From positions 1,302,001 through 1,366,000 of the forward strand of contig JAZGUH010000056.1 in NCBI GenBank assembly GCA_037893225.1: a DNA stretch of 64,000 nt, written 5' to 3'. The notes under the pieces were generated by a model that saw only the letters and a list, made by a program, of their open reading frames with translations, was not told the DNA's origin and made no database searches. Shown here piece after piece: positions 51,690 to 64,000 of this stretch. Source of the stretch: Hippasteria phrygiana. Its lineage: Eukaryota; Echinodermata; Asteroidea; Valvatida; Goniasteridae. A program made the position numbers and the translations under genes. Numbering within the stretch: the stretch's first letter is position 1; the number at the start of each line of letters is the position of its first letter.

Positions 51690-53190
51690 CACGCCTCGGG
51701 GCTTGATATACAACGGCTGTTTGCTGAACTTAAATTTGTTCTTGCTAAGTAATTTCAGGGATGTTTTTCAAACATCCATTGATAGTGGTGAAGTTCCTTT
51801 ATCTCGGAAAACTGCAAACGTGTCTGCCATTTTCAAAAAAAGTAGCTAAGTCTGACCCTTCCAACTACCGTCCTATATCCCTAACATCTGTGTCATGCAA
51901 GATGTTGGAGCACATCTTTGCCAGCCATATAATGAAACATCTAGAGAAGCACAACATCTTATGTGACAATCAACATGGATTTAGGGCCAGGAGATCTACT
52001 GAATCCATGGAGGTAGTAACGCAGTTAATTACAACTATCCATGATTATAGAAAACATATTGACAGCAGAAAAACCGTGGATGCAGCCATATTTGATTTTT
52101 CCAAAGCCTTTGATAAGACGTCCTTATGATCTCCTATTGGTCAAACTCCGTCACTATGGAATTACCGGTTCCCTTCATACCTAGATTGGCAACTTCCTCA
52201 ATGGACGTACCCAAAAAGTCATCGTAGAGGGACAGATGTCCGAGTCAATCTCAGTTACATCTGGTGTACGTTCCCCAATGCTCTACCTGATATACATAAA
52301 TGATCTTCCAGCAAACCTGTTATCTACTGTTCGGTTATTTGCAGATCTCTATAAATTAGAATCATGGCAATCTAACTGGCTGATGAAATTCAACCCAAAC
52401 AAGTGTAACGTACACTCTATCCATAGGAACCTGGAAACCTACTAAAACTGTCTACCGGTTTTGTGGTCAGGCTTTGCAGAGTGTCGACTCTCAAAAGTAT
52501 CTTGGTGTCACTATCACCAATAACATGTCCTGGTCAATGCATGTCTCTGATGTCGCCAAAAAATCCCTGAAGATACTATGGGACTTATCAAGCGGAATAT
52601 GTGGTTCTGTAGTGCTTCCGTCAAAGAAACTGCCTATACACAACGTTGGTTCGTCCAATACTAGATTATGCTTCATCTTCTTGGGATCCTCATCTGAAAA
52701 CACATTCATCAGTTGGAACGAGTTCAAAGACAGGCAGTTAGATTCATCTACAACAATTATAGTGCAACACCTGGGACAGTTACATCACTTTTCCAAAATC
52801 ATGGATGGCTTACCCTTGAACAACAAAGAAAAAATAGTAGATTAATTATGCTCAACAAAATACTGAGCAACACAGTTGATGTACCAGCAGAGGCCTTCGT
52901 TACCATAAATACTCGATCATCCCGGGGACATAAACACAAATTAAATCAACTGTATGCCAGAACTAGAACCTTTAACAACAGCTTCTTTCCTAGGACAATC
53001 AAGGATTGGAACGGCCTGGGAAAATGTCTCACTCAGCGTTTAGAGCAGAATTACTCCTCAAATTGTTTAGTGGTTCATTGAAAACACGTCCAACTCCATG
53101 ATCCTAACTAACCAACACGTTGGTGTGATGTTTCCTGATGGATGCTTTGCCAACTCTACCATTCAGATTCAGATTGCCAAACTAAACACA
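51690..53190 (+). mobile_element. Truncated jockey/CR1-like LINE (reverse transcriptase)
   Basis: Starts inside pol: FRDVFQTSIDSGEVPLSRKT (about 51750) then, after a frameshift, DPSNYRPISLTSVSCKMLEH, HGFRARRST and DFSKAFD. The catalytic FADD region is cut: RLFADL joins directly to KLESWQSNWLMKFNPNKC, a deletion. The C-terminus follows: VDSQKYLGVTITNNMSWSMH, LERVQRQAVRFIYNNYS, FFPRTIKDWNGLG. The 3' end has ATTCAGATTCAGATTG near 53160, similar to CR1-type terminal repeats. Multiple frameshifts; inactive. Confidence 0.85.
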
Positions 53191-53449
53191 CGTACCCCTC
53201 AAAAGTAAGAGTAGGCCTATAGGCCTACTGATTTTTTTTTCACTGAAAAGTAAGTATCAGTCCCTGCTGTAAAGTAGCATGACTAGGTTAACTATAGCAG
53301 TGACATAACCACGGAGGTGGGTGGGGGAATTTCAAATCTTGAAATGTACACAAAATTTAACAAGCTGGAGTTCATTAGTCTAGGTAGGCTACTTTCTTTA
53401 GTTTCACTTTTGTTTTTCCCCCTTGAAGAAATGTGTGCACCCCCAGGTA

Positions 53450-53468
53450 CCCCCCCCCCCCCCCCCCC
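53450..53468. repeat. Poly(C), 19 bases
   Basis: Uninterrupted C run, followed by a short C-rich stretch. Confidence 0.9.
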
Positions 53469-53635
53469 ACCCCCCAAATTTCACCTAGTTACGCCACCGT
53501 CCGTTTTCCTTCCTCCATGACTAACGTTAGTCAACCCGGACCCTACTTATTGCTTTTTAAACATTTGGGCATGGCTTGCCAGCTGCTGCAGTGTGCGCAT
53601 GCACGAAATGCAAAGCCTTTTCACAGATTGGGCGA

Positions 53636-53778
<143 letters not shown>

Positions 53779-53797
53779 CAATTAAACCAAACATACT

Positions 53798-56440
53798 GTA
53801 GCTATCCTGAAATAAGTGGGTCTTAAGAGTAATTTTGAAGTCAGAGACGGATGAAATAGTGCGAATATGGAGAGGTAGTCCATTCCAGAGATAGGGGCCA
53901 ACATGAGAAAAAGATCGATCCCCCAAGAATTGTGAGTATGAGGGACAACAAGCAAAGAAGCATTGGGAGATCTTAAGCGCCTATAGAGGGATTGTAATGA
54001 GTCAGTAAGCTAATGTTGTATTGGGGAGCAGAACCATGAAGGGCATGAAAAACAAGAAGAAATATGTTGTACTTAATCCGTTCAGCAACAGGGAGCTAGT
54101 GGAGAGAATGTAAAATTGGTGTGATGTGGGCTCTAGATGAAGTCAGATTCACAATGGAGCGGCGGCGGAGTTTTGAAGTCTTTGGAGACGAGCAAGTTGG
54201 GTGGCGGGTAATTGATACAAGAGTGAGTTACAAAAATCCAAAAGAGAAAAAAATAAGGGCGTGAACAAGTTTCTCTGTGGCTGAGCAGGTTAAGTACTTA
54301 CGAATTAATCCCAAGTTACGCAACTAAAAGCGTACAGATTTACAGGTATTGGAAACTTGATTAGACATCGACATGAAAGAATCAAAGTTAACAGGTCGCA
54401 GACAAACTAACAGCTGAATTGCAAATATTAATATTCTGAATGCTAATTTTGGCGAGTTGTGCCTTAGAGCCAAACAATATCAGTTCTGATTTGGTGTTGT
54501 TGAGTTTAAGTGAGTTGGAACTCATCCATGTACTAACGTCATCAATGCATTCTTCAAGATTATGAAGGGTGCGCATGGCGTCATCCTGATTTGGCTCAAA
54601 TGACACAAAGAGTTGAACGTCATCAGCATGGCAGTGATACCTGATATCATGAAATTGCAAGACTTGTTTCAGTCCACTCAGGTAAATGGTAAACAAGGGC
54701 CCACCAACTAGAACCTTGAGGGACTCCATGTTTCAATCTGACAGGATCCGATTTGACATTATCAATACAAACCAGCTGATGACGATCACTCAAGTATGAC
54801 CTGAACCAATCCAGAGCGCGGCCACACACACCAAGAGAAGACAAGACATTAACCATTATGTCGTGATTGACCGTGTCGAACGCTGCGGACAGGTGCAATA
54901 AAACCACAGCTGTAATTCTACCAACGTCCATTTCTAGCAAACTATGGTCCGACAGATTAACGAGCAGGGTCTCAACGCTGTGATTTACACGATATGCGGA
55001 TTGTCGATTATCATGCAGGTTGTTTGTCTGCAGATAATCAGTCAGTCTGGAGAAAACAACACGCTCCAGAAGCTTCGACATGTATGGTAAATTCGATACA
55101 GGGCGATAGTTCTGTAAAGATTCTGGATCGAGGGTACGTTTCTTCAATAGCGGGCGAATATGAGCTGTCTTCAATGCTACTGGAACTGCACCATCCAGAA
55201 GACTCTGAAAAAAGATCCCAGCAAGCACTGATGAGAAGGCTGGAGCACAATCTTTGAGTAACAGTTAGGAACAGGATCAAGTTCACAAGATTTGGCAGGA
55301 CTCTTTTGGATGAGTGACTCAATTTCCTTAGGTGTAGTAAGCTCGAAGGAATCCAGAACTGCAGGTGGTTGAACTGATGAAGAAACGGATGTATCGGGGG
55401 AGAGGCGATCACATATATATGGAGTCGATCTTGGAAACAAAGAATCGACTGAAAAGCTGTGCGAGGCTTTTTCTGCAGATATGAGATGGGAGGGGTTTAA
55501 GAGTTTATTGGCGATACGGAACAGTCGCTTGGAATCGTTACCGCAATCATGAATGATCTGGTTGTAATGAGCTCATTTTGATTTGCGAACAAGCTAAGGG
55601 AGATAACACGTTGACGCTGCTTGCAGTACAACTGGCGATCAATCTCAAGCCTGGAAGAGCGCCACTTGCGCTCCAGTTGTTTGCGTTTGCGTCTCTCTTG
55701 ATCAATTTCATTGTTGTACCATGGTGTATAATACGAACCTTGATGGATTTGGTCTTGGCTGGTGCGTACGTATCTAAGAGATTACCAAGGACAATATTGT
55801 ACTGTTCAACAGCTTCATCGACGGTAGAGGCTGAAATATCGCATTGCAGGACTGGCAAACGCTACCCTGTTTATTGCACGGATGTTTCACAGTCGTTTTT
55901 GTGGACATGCGTACATGCAGGAGACGGGAAATGGCTGAATGGTCAGAGATGCCAGGCATCACTTGAAGATTCGAAAAGATGTGCTGGTCAGCAATGCGAG
56001 AGATGAAGACATCCAAAATGTTGGACGCCACTGGATTATCAAAATGGATGTTAAGGTCACCACAAATTACAAGAGGTGCTGGTCTGAAGACATGGTCATC
56101 TAGCATAGATATGAACTCTTCCAGATATTTAGAAAATGCCGATTGACTATAGGCGGTCGATAAATGGTGAGAATGTCAATACTGGTATTGTTAGAAGTCA
56201 TGGTGGCAGACAAAGCCTCAAAACATTGTCAATCGGAGGTAGAGTTGATAGTAATGTTGAATAGATCGTGCATTAAGCATGCAGAAAGCTACATGGTCAT
56301 TAGGGGGGTTGGTAACCACGATCAGGTTCTGATAAATGGGATAAGGCCGCAGGGGTTCTTTTACAAAATCAGGATGATGGTTTTCAGCGGATGTAGGAAG
56401 AACAACAATCACATGAATTGGGAGACCATGTGTTGATTTC
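53798..56440 (-). mobile_element. Decayed L2/CR1-like LINE (endonuclease + RT)
   Basis: Read on the minus strand. Endonuclease: AFCMLNARSI (about 56310), PLVICGDLNIHFDN (about 56070), MPGISDHSAI. RT: SPAKSCELDPVP (about 55315), LKKRTLDPESLQNYRPVSNL (about 55145), LLHLSAAFDTVNHDI, GVPQGS, then HADDVQLF (catalytic ADD, about 54625) and SSNSLKLNNTKSELILFGSK. C-terminus: GDRSFSHVGPYLWNGLPLHI (about 53920), LKTHLFQDSYSMFGLIG, running into the GAC repeat. Frameshifts at several places (near 54720, 55180, 55560). The 5' part beyond 56440, to about 56940, may also belong to it. Confidence 0.85.
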
Positions 56441-56944
56441 CGTCGGATACCGCCCTTGTATGCACGCCCGCCGTGTACGTCGACGATGTGACGCTGCCTT
56501 AGTGTTGTGTGTAGAGCATGCTTTCATTTTCAAGATTTAAATTTGAAATCTTGCGACATACCTGATATGGCAGTTTAGTTTACAACTGTTGGCAGACGAA
56601 ACGTGATTAAGACCAAGGAGAAAAGTACGATCATATCGGCGGAAAGTGTTAGCAGAAACACAGGCCATTGTCAGATGACAGTTCCTTGAAGGAGACAAAA
56701 GGCTGGTGCCTGCAATACCAGTTGAGAATTCACCAGGGAAGGCAGCTTTACTTAATTGTCCTTCCAAGAAAAAGGAAGTATCACTGAATGGACATTCGAA
56801 GAAAGGAATCCCGGTGATTTCCTCGCAATTGTGAATATGGTAACCACTTAATTGTTCGGGATAAGTCAAGCAGAAAAGTCCACAACAAACAATGACTGGC
56901 AGCGTACATAGCCCTGAGGTTCCGATCCCGTACTTCACTCAGGG

Positions 56945-57480
56945 AATGCAGAGATGAGAAATTATATGTAAAAAAAATGCTCGAAAATAGAACAATCTCA
57001 AGCAATCTGAGTAGCACCATGATGATCACCAAGCTTCTAACGATCACACAATGTGGACATTTTGGCGTAAATTTAACCAAAAACAGGAAAAAATCGAAAA
57101 GAACGGAGAGTGTTTTGCGAAGCTAAGTGTAGCCTATAGGCCAAGTAAAAAAGCCAAATCCAGTTGATCGTCCGTGTTTTTGTTTAAAAAGAGGAGGATG
57201 AGGACCTTTTTATTTATTTATTATGAGTACAGATATCAATGTTAAACAGTGTTCTATGCATTTACCATATTGTAATAAGCATGTTCTTTTTCACTTCAAC
57301 AAACAAAGATCGCCATTCAGTGAATATTAGTCTAACTTGCTTTGATTGGGGTATTGACAAACTCAAATACCTTGGAAGATAATTAACCCTCTTTGATAAC
57401 AACTAACTATATGGCACAACCTGATACATGTATTTCAAAATTTGTCAGCAGAATCTGTAAAAATCAGGTAGGAATGAACA
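56945..57480. other. No recognised feature
   Basis: AT-rich. May include the 5' edge of the minus-strand LINE. Confidence 0.4.
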
Positions 57481-57484
57481 TGTA

Positions 57485-57863
57485 TGCGAACACCCAGTCG
57501 TACTTTCCCAATACGTGCGAGGACAATGCTTTGTGTTTCCTATTTCCTTTAATATAACCCAACCCCATAGACTAAACACGTACTTCTACGTGCGAGGGCC
57601 GATTTCAACAACAGACTTGACGTGCGAGGACTGAAAGGTTTCTTTGTATTTCCTTTCTCCTCTTGTCCTCGGAGATATGTACAGAACCTGACACTTTGAG
57701 TGACATCTAACACAGAAAACACAAACATTCTTCCCCTATATTGCACACAAATTTCCCAACTAAATTCTCAAATTTAAAGGTTGTGCCAAGCATTTTTACA
57801 ATTCTGAACACAGATTTTCAATTTTTCAAGATTTTCTGTTACTGACCGATTTTGGTGGGGTAT
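57485..57863. repeat. Dispersed repeat U, copy 2 (inverted)
   Basis: Shares with 48519-48860, in reverse: CTTTCCCAATACGTGCGAGG, GGACTGAAAGGTTTCTTTGT, CTCTTGTCCTCGGAGATATG, and ends CCGATTTTGGTGGGGTAT. Confidence 0.65.
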
Positions 57864-58391
57864 AAAAAATATAAATTCTTGTTGTATTTAGCAGGGATTT
57901 AGGGTTAAGGCAGTCTTTATGTAACCATCCCTAGCAGCCGTTTACTCCACATACACGTAATGTAAAGACATCAGCATAAATCAGAACAGTGTCAGAAGTT
58001 TGTTGACCTATTTTAAATCCAGGTTTTGATAATGAAATGTTTAATAAACTTTATTGACAAAATATGTTGTAGACGATTGTTTTTCTAGGGTGCCAAATTA
58101 AGATTGTGGTATGTAGTTGAAAGTGTTTGTAAAGTGCTGAGCAGTGCTGGGTTTGTGAGTTTTCACATTTACATTATGTTGAATTTGCGAGTACTTGGTT
58201 TACCAAGTGATGCAGCCTAATCGGCCCGTTCAGTACTGCATTATTTATTGGTAATATCTTCCTTCAGACCCATCTCTTTGTTCAATGAAACATAAATCCG
58301 TCAAGCAGAAAACAGTTGACTTACTTGCTAAATGGTTGTGGGCAAGTCCAAGAATACACGTTAGTGTTATGTATTTATATCATTTGTGTAA

Positions 58392-58470
58392 TTAACCTCA
58401 AACTCCCTAAATCTAAGGTGTGTGGAAAATCATATTAAAATTGGATGATTCAGGACTGTTAGGGTGAAAG
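58392..58470. mobile_element. Family R MITE, copy 3
   Basis: TTAACCTCAAACTCCC...GTGTGGAAAATCATATTAAA...GGACTGTTAGGG; diverged copy in the orientation of copy 1. Confidence 0.5.
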
Positions 58471-58726
58471 AAAACACGATGCGTTACATATGGGACTGCA
58501 AGGGACCTTTTCTTGGACTTTGTACTTTCAAACATTTCACCCTTGAGTTGATTGAAAAATGAAAGGGAAAGCATTGTGTGTAAAATTTGTTTCCTAAAAA
58601 TTATTCATTTACATTGTATAGAAGTGAAAGTGGTATTTTCTAAAATAGCAATCACATGGCTAGTTTCATTTCTTTCCCACCTTATCTAACAGGAAACCTG
58701 TACATTGCATTCATTAAATAATATAA

Positions 58727-58900
58727 TTTGAAAGGTCAAAATCAGTCAAAATTTCCTTCCACCTCCCCTGCTATACTTTTACACAGACATGATCAGATTA
58801 CATGTGGTTTTGTACTATGGCAGGAGGGTCAAAAACAATCACCTTGACTGATTTTGACCCATACAACAACATGGCTCAGAATGTATGTTTGCATAGGAGG
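58727..58900. mobile_element. Dispersed repeat V, copy 2
   Basis: Shares most of its length with 41464-41655: CCACCTCCCCTGCTATACTT, ACATGTGGTTTTGTACTATG, TACAACAACATGGCTCAGAA. The high identity suggests fairly recent activity. Confidence 0.75.
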
Positions 58901-59689
58901 ATTATTAAAGTGTCACTTCATACACAAGTCTGTGTAGGACAGGAAACTTCAGATACAATTTTATCAAACTATTATAATGTTGCCATAAATTTTATGGCAC
59001 CATTTCATGATTTAAATTTGTCTTTCTATTGGTGTGGGGATAAAGTGTGGACTGTGAACAACACAAACACTAGAGTTTGTTGAAACGTGGTAAATATATC
59101 TGTTGTTTAGATGCTCTGTGTGTGATTTCCTCCAGTACATTCAGCATTCATATGCATCAAAGGTGCTGTGACATCTCTCACACATTCCATTGTTTCCCTC
59201 ATAAATGTAGTAGGGGGTCATTGTTTGTAAATATGGGATCTTGTATGCATTGCATGGTAATTTTTGGCAGCCATTTATAAATACATTCTTCTGAGTCCTA
59301 ATTGCGGGAAAACTGTTGTTGCAAACTTGTGGTTAAAAACACTGATTTTTGAGATCGTAGCAGAAAAAGTGACTTTTTGGCAACAAGCCCTGATGACAAG
59401 TAGTCACGATAGTTAGGCCTTTTGCTATTTTGAAATATAAAAAAAAACAGGAAAGTGTTTCCCCACCCTACTGATGCCTCGCTCCCAAATGGGCTAGGAA
59501 GTAGGAAGTGGTCAAGGAAATGGTAATTTCAATTTTGTGTGTGTAGTTTTGAACATCTAAGAAGACATTTTAACTTGAAACAAATTAATTTTGGATGCCT
59601 ATAGGAATACATGTACAATGTACATCACCCCTCCCCTCTACTGTAAACATCAACTTCACAAACATGTTCAAATATTAGGGCTGTTCATT

Positions 59690-59915
59690 TTCAAATAATT
59701 AAATATTCGATTACTCAACTGGGTTTGACCGAATATTCGATACTCAAGTTTTTCACGCGTCAGCTGCAACTGCATGCTGCGCCTGTAAAAAGTTGCATGG
59801 TGTTCTGATAAGAAACCAAACTCCAGCCTGCATTTTTGCAGTATTTAGTTTATAAGTGTCAAGGGTTTTACGGACGAGAACAATAAACCTCTGTCCACAA
59901 AAAAGTTACGGAAAA
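59690..59915. mobile_element. Dispersed repeat T (hAT-like), copy 2
   Basis: Same block order as 36490-36962 but shorter: ATATTCGATTACTC, GACCGAATATTCGA, GTCAGCTGCAACTGCATGC, GTGTCAAGGGTTTTACGG, ATAAACCTCTGTCCACAAAA. Confidence 0.6.
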
Positions 59916-59934
59916 TGCTGCTGCCAAAAATGAA

Positions 59935-60240
59935 TTTAAGCAAGAAAAATATTCTTGAATGAAGAATGTAATTCTTGTTCTGAGAAATGTCTTAAGAAAA
60001 CCTTGTTTTTTTATATTTAAAACATTAAGAAAATTGTTCTTACACAATTTTTTTTCTTAGTTTCAATATTATTTAACTTATTTTAAGATATTTTTCTTTA
60101 GGGAGAAGATAATTTCAAGCAATACCAAACATTAATTTCTTGAGCAAGAAAGTTTTTCTTAGCACAAGAAAACTTTTCCTGTTTCAACAGCACAAGATAA
60201 TTTTCTTTCTTAAAAACAGAAAAATTTCTAATTTTTGAAA
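59935..60240. repeat. CAAGAAAA/TTTTCTTG-rich AT repeat
   Basis: Dense variants of CAAGAAAA, TTTTCTTAG and AAGATAATTTTC in both orientations, with overall mirror-like structure. Probably a decayed foldback or MITE. Confidence 0.45.
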
Positions 60241-60859
60241 GATTCCTAATATTTATATGTATTCATTATGTCTTATTGTTATGATTATAAATTTTCTCTT
60301 TAATATCTTTGCTGGTCGGCTTTGCTGTATTAAAAAAGAATTACCATTCCCGCCTAAATGATCAATTTATTAGAGACCACTGAAATGATCAATCACAAAT
60401 ACCTACTTGGAGTTTACATGCACAAACAAACGAACATGACTTGGCCCAACTTTGTACTTGTAGTTCATTCCTGGCACACATTTGAAGTAGAACACTTTGT
60501 TTTAAGTTTTAAATTATTGAAAACGCTTATTATTTGTCCGTTTGTGTTACTTAAAATTCTAACTGTCGTAGGCCTGGGTTTTAATTGCTTACGTTTATTA
60601 TTCACTTGGCATGTACTGCACGTTCTATTTTACAACTCCCAGACCGTGCGGTGGGGCTGCATGTACGTACGTACGGCCACGGCAGCGCCTGCCCAATTTT
60701 CAAGGTAACTGCATCGTATTTTTTAAAATGATTTTTATCGCTTTTATTTTACAAAATAGTGTGATTGTTGTTTACCGCAGCCTCCCTTATTTTATCTGCT
60801 CATGATTATAGACTGGTATGATAATAATTTCGGAGAATATTGGGAAGTTCAATTGGTGA

Positions 60860-61745
60860 TTTTTGAGAGAATTTAGGGCGGAGCACCGTGACAAAATGCA
60901 CGAGGGTTTGTGCAGCTGGCCCACGGTTTGTACTGATGGCATAGCGCGCTCGGTCGATTCACAATTAGTGCGCTGCCAGCGGCAAGCGGGGAAAGGCCAA
61001 TTTCCCACTTCTACTAGGGTCGACATCACGATGATCACGTCTATCGAGTTGTAAAGATTGTGGACAGTACAGCAGTATGCCTGTATGGATTTCGCGCGAA
61101 TGTGAGTGGATGAGTTAACTTAAACTTACGCAGTGGCTATTTTTACGGCAGCCGTAACGCAACTTTCAAATGCTATTGTTACGGCATACAATTACAATGC
61201 AATCGTACGTAGGCCTATCAGATTTAAAACTGCCCATCCTACCAGAGTGCTTCGCCTTGGCTTCGGTAGCTTGATTGGTAAGGTGTCGGTCCGTTTAGGT
61301 TTTTAATCAAATGGTTATTTTTAATTAGGCCTCAGCAACGTTAGATTTAATTTTCCCTTCCCTTTGATTTCAGTGGTTTTAGAGAATTTTTTGTTAAAGG
61401 AAAATAAAGTACGAGAACTATTTGGTTGATAGTCTGGTTCCAACAGCAAACATCGTGACGTTGAATACCATTACGTTGGGGAACTTGGCAGTTCCATAAC
61501 GAGGGCTGCCGTAACAATAGCCACTGCGTTAAACTTAAGCAATTTTTGACTAATCGGAGAATATACCTTGTGCGGGAAAGAAGAGAGAGGAGTTGATAGA
61601 TTTAGCAGAGAAGGGTGTAAGAAGTATGATTTGATTGAACTGATGTCGACTTTTTCCCATGATGCACTGCGTAATTTGGCCTCTACCCGACTTGCCGCTG
61701 GCGGCGCCACCGAGTTGTGAATCGACCGAATTGAGCAGATAGACA
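60860..61745. repeat. Imperfect outer inverted repeat
   Basis: CGGTCGATTCACAA...GCCAGCGGCAAG...GGCCAATTT (about 60949-61007) pairs with AAATTACGC... GCCTCTACCCGACTTGCCGC...TTGTGAATCGACCG (about 61670-61733) as reverse complement, around the MITE at 61129-61528. Arms about 90 bp with mismatches. Confidence 0.6.
61129..61528. mobile_element. 400-bp MITE with 9-bp target duplication
   Basis: Ends CGCAGTGGCTATTTTTACGG and (reverse complement) CGCAGTGGCTATTGTTACGG, an inverted repeat of about 25 bp. Perfect 9-bp duplication TTAAACTTA at 61120-61128 and 61529-61537. Contains a tRNA A-box-like stretch GGTAGCTTGATTGGTAAGGT (about 61266). Mutator-like origin is suggested by the 9-bp duplication. Confidence 0.88.
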
Positions 61746-62343
61746 AGCATACATGTTTTTTTATGAAGTTTTGATGATAATTTGATTGAATCTTTCAATG
61801 TTTTAATCAATAGACGCGGATTTGCACGTAAGAGATTTTTATTATAGGCCATTGGAGTTTCTATCAGGTGTGAGATTTCTCCAGATTTTTCCTTATTTCA
61901 GGATTTTTGGGGAAACGTTTTCCAGATTTCTGGAAGAGTTTTTGGTCCTTAAATTGTTTTTATCATTACCAAATGACCGCTGCAACCCGAAACAGTATTC
62001 TTTTTATTCTAACAACCCTATATTTTGTCTAGTTTTATTTGAGGAATTGTAAACATCTTAACCTGTATGTGGTTTTAATTTGCAAATTAAATGGAACTAA
62101 TGAGTGCATGCCAAGTTTTCACAGGCAGCCCCTGGGGCCTAGCAGTCAGCCGCCAGGTCGGACAGAGAATAATCCAAAGAAAAACTGAAACAACTGTCCT
62201 AACCTGCCTGCCTTCCCCTATCCCAGTCCCTGAGGTTGAGTCAACCTGCTGCATGCCCATTCCCACGCACCAGCTTCACCATTCTTTTTCAGCACCCCTC
62301 TACATTTATATGTAAAATTTGGTCATGGTCGGAAATATCTTTA

Positions 62344-62414
62344 TTAAACCTTAACAGTCCCAAATCCTCCAATTTTAATATGATTTTGCATGCACCCTTG
62401 GAGGTGAGGGTTAA
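62344..62414. mobile_element. Family R MITE, copy 4
   Basis: TTAAACCTTAACAGTCCCAA...CATGCACCCTTGGAGGTGAG then GGTTAA. Close to copy 2 at 37890. Confidence 0.65.
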
Positions 62415-62419
62415 ATATT

Positions 62420-64000
62420 TGAAATCTTTAGCCCTGCAAGGAAATTATTCTTTCCAAGTGTTCTTTGTCGATGCATTATCCAATAAAGAAAAAAGTTCTC
62501 ATTTTCAGAAAATTTATCTTGAATGCAAATCGGATGTGAACATATTTCGTTTTAAGAAATAATTGTTTGCCTCCATTCATTTTCAAGTGTAATTGTGTTC
62601 CGAGATCATTGGCTAATTTGGGATATCCTGAAAACATTGCACGTGATGAAAGTGAAGGTAGCTTTTCAAACTGCATGAGTTTCAAAACCGACATTGGTTT
62701 TGCTTTCAAAGCTATAAAAGATTACAGTAAAATATTGCTCGCCATTACTCTGATATCTGGAGTTGTGTACAAAGCTCATGGTGCATCATGTAAGGACATG
62801 CAGGGACGATGACGGTGTCACAGCCAGAAAGGGGTATTTTTCGTTGGTGGGGCATGCCACACTTGTTTTGTTGGTCTTACAAGTAAGTCTTAATAAATAT
62901 TTTATCATTTCTGTGAATATTTAAGGAATGGGATTAACGAAAGGAATTAGGGAATCGGATCAACTGCTTTGTAGATGATTGGGAAACTTCTGTTGCCTGC
63001 ATGTAAATGTTGATCATTTAGATGATCAATACAATTGCAGTTGCAGATGAAGACATGACAGCCGCTTGAGAGTCCATTGGCACCGAAGAAGTGTGGTCGT
63101 ATGTTCTGAAGTATTTCCAGAATCTCTGGAGATCCGCCAAGGGTAGCAAAGTGGCGAGGTACTCGGGTACCTGTATTTGGCCAAGTCAAAAATTCAGTTT
63201 GACAACCCACTAAGTTAGTGAAAGATGAACTACTGTACATGTACCGCACACCGAGCAACTTGGCCATATTTTAGAGGGTCAAAATAAAAATGTAAGAATT
63301 TTTGTGTACTTTTATTAGGTTATGAATATTTTTTATTATCCTATAAGCAGTACCACTCAGCCATGTCATTCACATTTTCTTATTTTTAATTTTTTAAAAA
63401 TATTTTTGTTATTCATATAATTCTTTATTACTCCGTGCAGTTTTACTGACTTGTAACCATTTTATTGTTAGCTCTTTATACCCGAGCCCCCTCATTTCTG
63501 TATTCTACATGTTGTTACATGTTTAACTGCCTGCTTTAATTGAATGAAGCTTTAGCTATTTATTGTACCCTTTGATGTTGCCAATAATGCCATTCCTTTG
63601 CCAGATACTCCAGTTTCGTAGTCGGGTAAATGTCCAAACACAATTTACCAATTATAAAACTTTTTGAGTTGCTCGAGCCAAAATGTGGTGTGATCTGGGC
63701 CCAATTTCATTGAATGCATGATGCTGGATGTGCTAACGGCCTGCAATTCTGTGCTAACTGAGCTAGCAAAGAAATTCTGCATTAACCCAGTAAGAGGGTC
63801 ATTCCATGTTGAATCACCCCCCCCCCCCCCCAAAAAAAAAGAAATGGACTTTGAGATGAACTTGGGTGAAAATTATCCGCCAACTTAATTGTTTTCTACA
63901 TAAATGTATAAACAAAAATTACAGGTATATATTTTGTTTTGCTTTCGCATACTTGATGCAAAAATGTGATCCCTCTGCAATTTACTATAAATCACATTCA
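62420..64000. other. No recognised gene
   Basis: AT-rich with a 15-base C run (63817-63831). Frames at 62567-62812 and 62947-63267 show no domain I know. Confidence 0.45.

Overview
This is animal nuclear DNA, not microbial. It has GT-AG introns, no operons, about 40% G+C, and dense transposon remains of many classes. The one clear host gene, the transposon mix and the frequent poly(G)/poly(C) and ACATGTA-type motifs suggest a marine invertebrate deuterostome (amphioxus, sea urchin or hemichordate). The species cannot be fixed from sequence alone.

The backbone is one complete-looking gene on the minus strand: an arylsulfatase G (ARSG) orthologue with ten coding exons between 48435 (ATG) and 15004 (stop). 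All exon joins are in frame with GT-AG borders and predict 546 residues. It carries the formylglycine cysteine (Cys89 in CTPSR) and the other sulfatase active-site residues. Its nine introns total about 32 kb and hold most of the repeats described here.

1-13 kb (downstream of ARSG): broken pieces of an integrase-core protein, MULE, hAT and P-element/THAP transposases, two linker exons of a Rep-like HUH protein, and two unrecognised transposon-like coding remnants. 13-15 kb: a 51-bp tandem repeat and TTAA-flanked MITEs. 15-48 kb (ARSG and introns): MITE families, Rep-like fragments at 22 and 36 kb, hAT elements at 35-39.7 kb, LINE ends at 18.6 and 34-35 kb, and in intron 1 a cluster of three foldback elements (45.0-47.5 kb), one with 380-bp arms that look identical. 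48-57 kb (upstream of ARSG): repeats, a 216-bp hairpin element with 9-bp target duplications, a plus-strand jockey/CR1-like LINE, a 143-bp (TCG)n tract and a minus-strand L2/CR1-like LINE. 57-64 kb: repeat copies, a 400-bp MITE with a perfect 9-bp target duplication, and otherwise featureless AT-rich sequence.

No gene network can be inferred. ARSG stands alone and everything else recognisable is mobile-element debris. The two points most worth following are the intron-1 foldback cluster and the dispersed, spliced Rep-like (HUH) family.
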